Part shown: positions 1-7,909 of the stretch, piece after piece | Numbering within the stretch: position 1 is the first letter of the stretch | Layout: the number at the start of each line of letters is the position of its first letter | NCBI GenBank assembly: GCA_021730165.1 | Contig: CP072535.1 | Location: forward strand, 62,001 to 126,000 | From: Candidatus Vesicomyidisocius sp. Pext_18_S21 | GTDB lineage: Bacteria; Pseudomonadota; Gammaproteobacteria; PS1; Pseudothioglobaceae | DNA length: 64,000 bases | Direction: 5' to 3' | Translations under genes and position numbers: made by a program | The notes under the pieces: generated by a model | What the model was told of the DNA's origin: nothing | The model's database searches: none | The model's input: the letters and a program-made list of their open reading frames with translations, nothing else

Positions 1-613
1 GTCTATCACGTTCTATTTCATCTTTGGGACGAGTTTTTATGTAATCAAATAATTTGATAACCTTGTAAACACCTTTGGCTTTAGCGGCAGTTTTAGCGGC
101 CATCTCTGCCTCTCGTTTAGTTACAGCTCCCATAAGATAAACTACCTGATTTTCAGTCATCACCTGAACGTGAGTTGGATGAAATACCTCTTGATTCTGA
201 AATAGGAATTCAATTTGTATAGTGATGGTTGAATCTTTAGCTCTACTTAGTAGTCCATTTGAAGGGCCTAATTTAATTTCATTAAATATTTGTGAAATTT
301 TTGGTATTTGAAGTTGTGCTTGTTTACTTGCATAAATACGTATTTTAGGGGTTGCTACTTTTCCAGTAATAAGTACTGTTTTGTTATAAACCATGAAATT
401 AAGATGTGCATTGTTTAATATTAAATCTTTGCTAGACCAGGTAAATAACCTTAGAGTAATGGTTTGATCATCTAACACTTCTCCAGCACTACGCCTGTCA
501 TTACTTACTGAGATAATTGAGCTAACAGTTGAAACACTTTGAATAACTGATACACAAGCTGTTAGAAGTAAGAAGCTTGCCATTAGAAGTGTTGATAGAA
601 TGATTTTTTTCAT
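1..613 (-). CDS. dolP: BON-domain outer-membrane lipoprotein, DolP/YraP-like (partial)
   Basis: The reverse strand reads open from an ATG at 613 to the left edge of the window, giving at least 204 residues, so the 3' end is missing. The product starts with a lipoprotein signal peptide: MKK, a hydrophobic stretch and a lipobox L-T-A-C with Cys20 as the lipidation site. Two BON-like repeats follow; the second includes the stretch VQVMTENQVVYLMGAVTKRE and then a run of Ala/Lys. E. coli DolP has about 191 residues and sits at the outer membrane near the cell-division site, where it supports envelope integrity. The gene diverges from rsmI; in E. coli the two also lie in the same neighbourhood (yraL to yraP). 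The family call is good; the exact orthologue is inferred. Confidence 0.8.
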   Translation of the reverse strand, partial: MKKIILSTLLMASFLLLTACVSVIQSVSTVSSIISVSNDRRSAGEVLDDQTITLRLFTWSSKDLILNNAHLNFMVYNKTVLITGKVATPKIRIYASKQAQLQIPKISQIFNEIKLGPSNGLLSRAKDSTITIQIEFLFQNQEVFHPTHVQVMTENQVVYLMGAVTKREAEMAAKTAAKAKGVYKVIKLFDYIKTRPKDEIERDR

Positions 614-938
614 GATGTTGTATTTTTCAAGGTGTCTTTACTTTACACACTATATTTAAAATATTTTAAATTAGATTTAAGTCTAACGAAATCAAATTTA
701 TAGAGATAATTTTGATATTTTTTTTGAGTAATTGTTTATATCATAGAATTGAAAGAAGTGTTAGCGTGATATATATTTTTAATAAAAACTAGTATTTAGT
801 TGATTTTATAAAGCATAATAATATCTAATTTCACTCAATCATGGTTTAATATTTTTTTAATGAGTTTAATATGTTATTGGAATAAATATGTCAATATAAT
901 ATTCTTTTATCTGATAGCTATTTTTTGTAAAACTAAAT
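614..938. other. Divergent spacer between dolP and rsmI
   Basis: These 325 bases are very AT-rich and hold no plausible reading frame. They must contain the promoters for the divergent dolP and rsmI genes, but I see no clear -35/-10 pair. Confidence 0.5.
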
Positions 939-1781
939 ATGAATGGAACACTTTATATTATCGCTACACCGATTGGAAATTTAAATGATATCACTTTTAG
1001 GGCTATTGAAACGTTAAAAACAGTTGATATTATTCTAGCAGAGGATATAGGTCACTCTAAATATTTGCTTAATCATTATGATATTAAAACATCCATGCAT
1101 ACTTTTCATGAGCATAATGAAAGGAGTAAAACTCCTGATGTAATCAATAAATTATTAGAAGGAAAGCATATTGCATTGATTAGTGATGCAGGAACGCCAC
1201 TTATTAGCGACCCAGGTCATGTATTAGTGATAGAGGCGAAGAAAGTAGGTATTAAGGTATCGCCTATCCCTGGTTCTAATGCAATGATTAGTGCAATTAG
1301 TGTATCAGGAATTGCCAGTAATAAATTCAGTTTTTTTGGTTTTTTACCTAGTAAACAATCGGCGCGTCTTAGGACTATTCAATCCATTGCGAATATCAAT
1401 GAAATGGCTATTTTTTATGAATCACCTAATCGTATTCTTTCCTGTGCTCAAGATTTACAAGCAGTATTGGGTAATGAACGAATTGTTTGCTTTGCCAAAG
1501 AACTGACTAAGTTGTTTGAGACTATTAAGACAAATACATTACCACAGTTGATTGATTATTTACAAGCAGATAATACACACCAAAAAGGTGAATTTGTGAT
1601 TCTTATTTCTGCAGTAAAGAAAAACAATAAAGCCTTAGGAGAGAAAATGTTGAATAAAGTATTACCAATTTTGCTTATTGAGATGGGTGCGGCAAAAGCA
1701 GCTAAACTTGTAGCTAAAATGACTGGCTTTGATAAAAGATACTGCTATCAAAGAGCTATTGAGCTTAAGTATCTTTTATGA
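939..1781 (+). CDS. rsmI: 16S rRNA (cytidine-1402-2'-O)-methyltransferase
   Basis: RsmI 2'-O-methylates C1402 of 16S rRNA in the decoding centre, using SAM. The 280-residue product has the usual family length. It begins with the tetrapyrrole-methylase fold motif GTLYIIATPIGNLNDIT and continues with LISDAGTPLISDPG (about residues 82-95) and the PIPGSNA segment. The usual AEDTR motif after the first helix reads AEDIGHS here, which changes a normally conserved Thr-Arg pair. A conserved YESPNR motif is present at about 161-166. The gene stands alone between dolP (divergent) and coaE (convergent). The family assignment is firm. Confidence 0.93.
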   Translation: MNGTLYIIATPIGNLNDITFRAIETLKTVDIILAEDIGHSKYLLNHYDIKTSMHTFHEHNERSKTPDVINKLLEGKHIALISDAGTPLISDPGHVLVIEAKKVGIKVSPIPGSNAMISAISVSGIASNKFSFFGFLPSKQSARLRTIQSIANINEMAIFYESPNRILSCAQDLQAVLGNERIVCFAKELTKLFETIKTNTLPQLIDYLQADNTHQKGEFVILISAVKKNNKALGEKMLNKVLPILLIEMGAAKAAKLVAKMTGFDKRYCYQRAIELKYLL

Positions 1782-2006
1782 ACTTTTATACATAAGGATA
1801 TTTATTTTTGTAATAACACTATAAAGATATTAAAGTCTATTATCCATAATTTTATTTTAAATAATGCATTATAGGAGAGGAATAAGATAGGGTTAAAGTC
1901 ATGCTATTTAATCTGTTGTATGGATAATATAATGGTTGTTTATTTTAACAAAGAGGAGATTAATAATACTATCGAACATTCAATAAATGGTAATATTATT
2001 AATAGA

Positions 2007-2612
2007 TTATAAGTCAATTAGTTTTTTGTACAACTGATTAGTTTTATGGGTTAAATCAGCAATTTCTAGGTTATTTTCAATGATATCAGTAGGTAATTTG
2101 TCACGTAATTTTAAGCGTAATGAATGACTAAATTGTGCAGAAACCATATTTTTTGCTTCCTTTGTACTAATATTATCTCGATTAATCAATCTTTTCAATT
2201 GTTGTTTTTTATTGCAGCTAATAATAATTGCTCTATTAAACAAATGAGTAAGATTATTCTCAGCTAATAATGGTACTTCAACCACCACTAATTTGGCTTT
2301 TAGTTTTTTAATTTCATTTTCCATATGTATTAATATTCTTGGATGTAGTATTTCTTCAATTAATTTTTGATTAGATTTTTTTTCTAATAAAATTTTTCTT
2401 AAAATACTACGGTTAAGGCTTTTATTAGTATTAATAATATCATCACCAAAGTGTTTGATTAATTCTTTAAGTTCAATTGTATTAGGTCTAATAATTTTTT
2501 GTGCAAGTTTATCAAGGCTTATAATATTTAAGCCTAAATTACTCAAGATTTGACTTATTTTTGATTTACCACAAGCAATTCCACCTGTTAATGCTATTTT
2601 AATGATTGACAT
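2007..2612 (-). CDS. coaE: Dephospho-CoA kinase
   Basis: CoaE performs the last step of coenzyme A synthesis, phosphorylating dephospho-CoA with ATP. The 201-residue protein is the normal length. It carries the P-loop GGIACGKS at residues 10-17, the LDKLAQKI segment near 34-41 that corresponds to the family's LDAD region, and the LHPRI motif near 89-93. The start lies about 84 bases from the 5' end of tRNA-Met, which is on the other strand. No operon partner such as pilD or yacG is present beside it, consistent with a stripped-down genome. Confidence 0.93.
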   Translation of the reverse strand: MSIIKIALTGGIACGKSKISQILSNLGLNIISLDKLAQKIIRPNTIELKELIKHFGDDIINTNKSLNRSILRKILLEKKSNQKLIEEILHPRILIHMENEIKKLKAKLVVVEVPLLAENNLTHLFNRAIIISCNKKQQLKRLINRDNISTKEAKNMVSAQFSHSLRLKLRDKLPTDIIENNLEIADLTHKTNQLYKKLIDL

Positions 2613-2696
2613 ATTAATTTGATTTTATCAAAATTACATCTTGTCTATTGACATTTATACTAAATCTTTCGATAATGTTTCTTTTTATAGTTATGT

Positions 2697-2773
2697 GGTT
2701 ATGTAGCTCAGCTGGTTAGAGCACAGCATTCATAATGCTGGGGTCGGTGGTTCAAGTCCACCTATAACCACCA
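2697..2773 (+). tRNA. tRNA-Met (CAT), elongator
   Basis: A 77-nt cloverleaf can be drawn: acceptor GGTTATG with TATAACC (one G-T pair), D arm GCTC/GAGC, anticodon stem CAGCA/TGCTG around the loop TTCATAA with anticodon CAT, T arm GGTGG/CCACC, discriminator A and an encoded CCA. The paired first acceptor base and the D arm match elongator tRNA-Met rather than initiator tRNA. The decayed island starts right after it. Confidence 0.96.
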
Positions 2774-3190
2774 TATTTTATAAGGCTTTTGTTCTTCTAT
2801 ACTTGTTAATAAAAAACTTTGGGACAACATTAGACATTGTTCTTGGTACACAATAGACCACACCTTTAAACACCATTTTTCGCTCTATACATAAGGTTAA
2901 CTCTTTCCAACAGTGGAGGGGAAAATTATTTTAAGGATTGTTTGTAGATACAATTAACTCATGAGATATTCAGTACTATATACGCCATACGTAATAAGTA
3001 AATATTGTCTATTATTTTTTTGATTAGATAGTGAAAACTTTACTGTTTTTTTTGTTTAATAGTTCCTGATATTGTTTTTTGCTGATTATTCGTGTGATAT
3101 ATTTTCATCATAAAATGTAAAGTTGATTTGTAATGAAAGAATAATATTTTATAAGAAAATAAACTTATCTGCTGATGAATCATAATTTGT
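2774..3190 (+). other. Gene-free left end of the decayed island
   Basis: These 417 bases follow tRNA-Met directly. No frame stays open for a credible protein, and I recognise no motif. Upstream parts of the broken helicase may once have been here, but nothing in the translation supports that. Confidence 0.4.
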
Positions 3191-5132
3191 ATGGTGGAAA
3201 TCCTACAGTCAGAAGAACTAGTTAATTCTGGTGATTATCTAAAAGCGTCTAAATTATTCAATGACCACAAGGATTACTTTCTGGGGAAAGATAGGTCTAA
3301 AGAGTGCTATGGATCGTTTTCTAAAATTATCAGTGGTCTAAATAATAAATACCAAAATTACAGTTTAATTTTAAGACTAGAGGTGAATACTATCAGTATT
3401 TTAGAGATTATTTTTTCAAAATATTTAAATATGTAGAAATCTCTGGATTAACGACATTCCAAAGAGAGATTGTAAAAAGTATTGAGGAATGCAAAATTGC
3501 AAATTTCTTGCTATTTAAGTGGTGCATTATAAGTATGAAGCTAAAATATGAACATGATGTGTCGAACAGAGATTACAGACAATATGAGTCAGATTTCTCA
3601 TTATTTCAAGATGGTAATAGAACCTACTTAGAACATTTTGGTATCAATAAGTAGAGGTAAGCCCTATATCATTTTTTAGAAATAATAGAGAAACCCAATC
3701 TTAGGCAACCAAAAGATATACAAATGAGATGAAATGGAAAATAGATTTGCACAAGACTTATTCAACTGTACTGATTGAAACATATTGTTATGAGATGTTG
3801 AAAAATAATGAAATTTTTTATGACAAACTTAAGAAAAGATTGTTAGATGTTGGCATTAAGTTAAATCCAAAAACATCAGAAGAAATATGGGAAATCATTA
3901 ATAAGTTCTATCAAAATGAAGGGAAGGAACTGATAGGATTGTTTGAAATAATGAAGTTTAACCAATACTCAATAGTATCGGTTAGAAAAAGAGCTGGCAA
4001 ATTACAAGATGACTTTTTTAGAAAGAGAAGTCAGTTATTTTTGGATATTATTGAATCTATATATGATGGATATTAATCACACTTGACTGAGAAAAAAGAT
4101 ATTGACTTTAGTGATATGATTAATAAAGCTACTGAGTATATTTCAGGCCGTAAATATAAGAATAAAATTAGTTATGTGATTATTGATGAGTTTCAAGATA
4201 TTTCAATTGGTAGATATAACTTGGTAAAGGAAATAAAGAAAACAAACTTTAGTTGCAGGCTTTTCTGTGTTGGTGATGATTGGCAACAATCTGTTGATTT
4301 ACAGGTAATGATATTGCATTTTTTAAAAATTTTAGTGATTATTTTGGTGTTACTGAACAATCTAAAATTGAAACAACATATCATTTTCATAATCCATTAA
4401 TTGATTTATCCAGTCATTTTTTCAGAAAAACCCTAATCAGTCTAAAAAAGAATTGCGTAGTACTAATTATCTAATTAGATACTCTAAGAATGACGATACC
4501 AGTACACTCTGATAGATATTTTTAATGAATTGATGATAAGACATAGAGAAAATTATTATTCTTTCTGGCCATAATCGTGTTTAGAAGATATGGTTAAGAA
4601 TGAAGATAACTTTCTGTTGATAGCAATCTGAAGACTACAGATAAAAAAAAGAAAAAAGGTTGTTGTTTCATATAAGAGGAAAGACAATAATAATATTTAA
4701 CAAAATATTAAAGCAAAATTTCAAACAATTTATTTTTCTAAAGGACTTGAGGCAGATGTTGTAATAATATTACGGTGTAATGCTGAAAATTTAGGTCTTC
4801 TAAATCATATGGAAGAGAATACAGTATTAAACTTGTTGTTAAGTAAGACAGATCAGTTTAAAAATACCGAAGAAAGGCGACTATTTTATGTAGCTATGAC
4901 ACTTGTTAAAGAAATGTTATATTTCATTATATATAGCTAAAGTCTATATCTATTTTAGAAATATAGGCTGAAACTGAACAGGAATCAAATGTTAAATGCT
5001 CTATGTTACAAGAAAGTATATATAATTCTAAGGAGTTGCAGAGTGGCTAGAAATGGAAATAGGTATATATTTTATGGGTGTATCAATTATAAATACAGAT
5101 GTAGAAAGAACTATAGAGTTTTTGAAAATTAA
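3191..5132 (+). pseudogene. Broken UvrD/REP (HelD-like) DNA helicase with a C-terminal zinc-ribbon remnant
   Basis: Fragments in several frames line up in order with a superfamily 1 helicase of the DNA helicase IV type. Near 3440-3480 the text resembles the Q motif (LTTFQREIV), but the Walker A segment that should follow is absent. Near 3600-3650 comes RTYLEHFGI, typical of this subfamily. At 4170-4290 lie motif [11 protein letters not shown], and motif III, LFCVGDDWQ. After a frameshift at about 4300 come GNDIAFF and FGVTEQSKIETTY (motif IV region). At 4730-4900 are motif V, FSKGLEAD, and motif VI, EERRLFYVAMT. The last frame, 5043-5132, reads RNGNRYIFYGC then NYKYRC, much like a topoisomerase-type C4 zinc ribbon. 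Several frameshifts, in-frame stops and the missing ATP-binding loop make it non-functional. The next gene begins 17 bases later. Confidence 0.85.
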
Positions 5133-5148
5133 TCTAATTGGATAGAAG

Positions 5149-5571
5149 ATGATTATTAAAATATTACTACTGCTTTCTATATCTTTTGCTGTGCCAGCCA
5201 AACCTCAATATGGTACAGTCATAGTGTCAAAAGTAATCAGTGTTTATGATGGTGATACCTTCAGAGTAAACATAGACTCACTACCTTCTATAGTAGGCAA
5301 GAACATACCTATTAGAGTGAATGGAGTAGATACTCCAGAGATACGAGGAAAGTGTCAATATGAGAAGAATTTAGCATTTAAAGCAAGAGATTTTGTAAGG
5401 GCTAAACTAGCTACTGCTAAAGAGATTAAGCTAACTAATCTACAAAGAGGTAAGTACTTTAGAGTTGTTGCTAATGTGGTTGTTGATTCTGTTAGTTTAG
5501 AGCAAGAGCTTCTTGATAATAACTTGGCTTACGAGTACAGTGGTGGTAAGAAATTGAGTTGGTGTAAATAG
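5149..5571 (+). CDS. Secreted thermonuclease-like (SNase fold) protein
   Basis: The 140-residue product has an N-terminal hydrophobic signal peptide ending near residue 16 (SFAVPA) followed by one SNase domain. Family landmarks are present: VYDGDTFRVNI with the calcium-binding aspartates, IPIRVNGVDTPEIRG with the catalytic Arg and Glu, RGKYFRVVANV with the second catalytic Arg, and a C-terminal LAYEYSGGKKLSWC typical of plasmid and phage-borne members. Such enzymes cleave DNA or RNA with calcium, here probably in the periplasm or outside the cell. The frame is intact although both flanking reading frames are broken. The spacing suggests it was co-transcribed with the upstream helicase. Whether it is still expressed is unknown. 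Confidence 0.8.
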   Translation: MIIKILLLLSISFAVPAKPQYGTVIVSKVISVYDGDTFRVNIDSLPSIVGKNIPIRVNGVDTPEIRGKCQYEKNLAFKARDFVRAKLATAKEIKLTNLQRGKYFRVVANVVVDSVSLEQELLDNNLAYEYSGGKKLSWCK

Positions 5572-5583
5572 GGGGTTTTCCAT

Positions 5584-5790
5584 ATGACACAAGGAGAGTT
5601 AAAATCATTAATTCAGTTAAATCCTTCTTATATTGTATAAGTAATAGTAATGTATTACAAAGATAAGAGATATTTTTTGACCCTGACAGAAAATAGAAAG
5701 AGAAGTTTTCTAAATATAACACTTGTAGATATATTGACTACGGCAATACACATTGGGATTGTAATAAAAAACACTAAATCTTATATTTAA
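5584..5790 (+). pseudogene. Small ORF interrupted by one in-frame stop
   Basis: An ATG at 5584, preceded by a G-rich stretch, opens a 69-codon frame. It is broken by a single TAA at 5638-5640 (codon 19) and then stays open to a TAA at 5788. The first part reads MTQGELKSLIQLNPSYIV; after the stop it continues with YYKDKRYFLTLTENRKRSF. I do not recognise the family. Position and strand suggest it was the third gene of a helicase-nuclease-small-protein set. Confidence 0.4.
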
Positions 5791-5804
5791 ACCAGTTTCC
5801 CTTT

Positions 5805-5832
5805 CCGGCCTCTCTTTTAGATGGGCGGCCGG
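5805..5832. repeat. GC-rich inverted repeat
   Basis: A perfect 6-bp inverted repeat (CCGGCC and GGCCGG) is separated by 16 bases. All-GC arms are exceptional in this AT-rich sequence. It lies just after the end of the small broken ORF. There is no T-tract, so a standard terminator is not obvious. Confidence 0.5.
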
Positions 5833-5930
5833 CAATTCTATCTAGATAACCTATCAAAAAAGTCTACAATTATTTTCAATGAAATTAAGTTAGTGTAGGT
5901 GATTTATGTTTGGTACAATTTTATTAGATA

Positions 5931-6203
5931 ATGATTATATTTCTTGTAACTGCAGAATTGCTTTATTTGTGTGGTTGTGGTGCTATCAAAGTAACACTTA
6001 AATCACGAAGATTGGCTCTCAAAAGCCACAGGGAAGAAATAACAAAATTACTAGATATGTTGGATGAGTTAAAACGGAGAGGTTATTCCGTAGAAGCAGA
6101 CTCTAAAGAATTTGAAGAGATATTAGATGGTTTTTCTGAAGCGTTGTTCGGAAGAAGTGGTTACAAGATGGCAATCCTATTTTCTTCTCCTAATGATAAT
6201 TAA
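5931..6203 (+). CDS. Hypothetical protein in the decayed island
   Basis: A 90-residue frame with a hydrophobic start (MIIFLVTAELLYLCGCGA) followed by a charged helical segment (HREEITKLLDMLDELKRRGY and EFEEILDGFSEALFG). I do not recognise it. The balanced composition and helix-like pattern make it look more like a real protein than most frames in this region. The start has no obvious Shine-Dalgarno sequence and an in-frame TAG lies two codons upstream, so it may be the surviving part of something longer. Confidence 0.35.
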   Translation: MIIFLVTAELLYLCGCGAIKVTLKSRRLALKSHREEITKLLDMLDELKRRGYSVEADSKEFEEILDGFSEALFGRSGYKMAILFSSPNDN

Positions 6204-7024
6204 AAATAATTTTAGTTATCGCTGGATGTATCCAGTCTACAGCTAGTAAATATACAATTTATAACTGTTAGGTAGAATAATTGGTGTGCTACTGATGTAC
6301 TCTGAAATAAAGGGTTTTGATTTGTGCTATTATACTGTTAATCAATAGTTATGGTTTTTTAGTTTTTTAGTTCGATTTGTGTTTAAAGCTATATCAATGT
6401 CATGCTTATTTTTAAGATATTTGTGACATCTAAAGCAATATTCGTCTAATTTGATTTAGGATATTTGTTTTACATCTATAGTAATAAGGTTAATGAGTTT
6501 TTGTAATTTTATTATTGGTTGTTTATGTTGAATTTTGATAGAAGACATGATAATTTTTACTTCAAAATTTGTATGAATAACCCATTCAATGAACTTTTTG
6601 GTATCAATAGAATTGTGATAATATTTACGTTTTAGATAGTTATTCTCATTGTGTATTGTAGAATTCATATTTCAGTACAGCATTCATTTAACTCTGATTT
6701 AACACCTTTTTTTGGATGAGGGTCTGCTGTATGAACTTCTTTACAAGGTCAACTGAGACGCTTAGCAGTACACAAAGTGCTTCGTTATATAACAATATTC
6801 ATATCAATAAGCCCTGTAGAATTGTTTAAATAGATAGGTTTCATCAATAATATGGTTATTGTGTAGTTGATATCAATATATTGAATATTGAGTTTTAGTT
6901 CGCGGGATCTTTTCCTTAGAGCAGTTGGAACCAAATAAGGGCCTTCATACTTTTGATCAAGCGATGATTGTAGTTCTTTGATAAGCTGTGTAGATTCGTT
7001 CTGGTTCAACTAACTCGTATTTAA
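6204..7024. other. Decayed sequence between the hypothetical ORF and the integrase remnant
   Basis: This stretch has short reverse-strand frames (about 70 codons at 6456-6668 and 6785-7009) with no recognisable domain and no good ribosome-binding site. They are best read as debris of genes that followed the integrase. Confidence 0.4.
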
Positions 7025-7710
7025 TATTGTTCCATTTGACTTGCTTCAATATATAGTTAGTTATTTTGTTCATAGGTTCTCTTAACTTTTTTATGTGGAT
7101 AATAAGTAACCTTTAGTACATCACGCTAATCCTTCTGGTTTAGAAGTCTTTTTAGTGCATATCTATTAATATTTAAATCTTTAGTAATTGTAATAAAAGT
7201 TCTTCTTAGATTATGTAAATTGAAATAAAACTCATTAATTTTCCTAACTCTTTCGACTTATTTCTTAGGGTTATTAAGTAGCTTATCTGGGGTAGTCCCT
7301 TGAAATATGTATATAGGTTATCTGATTTACGTCGTTTTAATATCTCTAATAAAAATGGTGTTAGTTGTAATGGACGTATCTCGTAATTTTAGAAGAGTGG
7401 TCTTTGAAATCGATATCGTCTCATCTTAGGTCACTTGTTTTCCGCCTATGGTAAATCTGTGAATAAGATGAATAAAAAGAAATCTCGGCAAGTATCAGCC
7501 AATTGAATATATAATATATTGTATCTTTATATTGATAGTTTGGTAGTTTCATTACAGCGTCATACCATATCCTTCAGGTCATAACCCTTTATAAAACAGC
7601 TTATTTTGCATATTTTCCTTATTTTAAACTTTAACATGACTGAGTCTTAATATATTGGTTATTTGTTATACGGAGGAATAGGTAAAGCATCCAATGTTGG
7701 TTTATTAAAA
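7025..7710 (-). pseudogene. Decayed tyrosine-type phage integrase
   Basis: Read on the reverse strand, several frames give an integrase in order. An N-terminal piece reads NFNKPTLDALPIPP. Then come PLQLTPFLLEILKRRK near 7340-7380, TPDKLLNNPKK near 7270-7310, and the catalytic box YFNLHNLRRTFIT near 7195-7230 with the His-x-x-Arg pair. It is followed by NRYALKRLLNQKD, an in-frame stop, RDVLKVTYY (the region of the nucleophilic tyrosine) and a family-like ending REPMNKITNYILKQ near 7045-7085. At least three frame changes and several stops show the gene is dead. It marks the region as a former integrated element. Confidence 0.8.
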
Positions 7711-7873
7711 TTAATTATTTCCTTGTTTGCTATAGACCACCAAAACTCTGGAACAATAGGGGAGTAATATTTAAATATTACTTAAAATAATTTAATTTAT
7801 CCCATAATTATGATTATTTTTTGTTACAAGAAATCATTTTTGATGTGTCTTTATTAAAGAGTATTTTTTTACG

Positions 7874-7879
7874 TATAAT
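7874..7879 (+). promoter_or_regulatory. Probable -10 box of the tkt promoter
   Basis: A perfect TATAAT lies 30 bases before the tkt start. A weak -35 (TTATTA, 7851-7856) is spaced 17 bases upstream. The same decamer ACGTATAATC occurs upstream of polA. Confidence 0.45.
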
Positions 7880-7909
7880 CATTTAGTATTTTGTTCAAGG
7901 AATTTTACT

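Noticed and set aside
6785-7009. A 74-codon reverse-strand frame beside the integrase remnant
   Set aside because: It has no recognisable domain and no good ribosome-binding site, and its neighbours are debris; I left it inside the decayed stretch rather than calling a gene.
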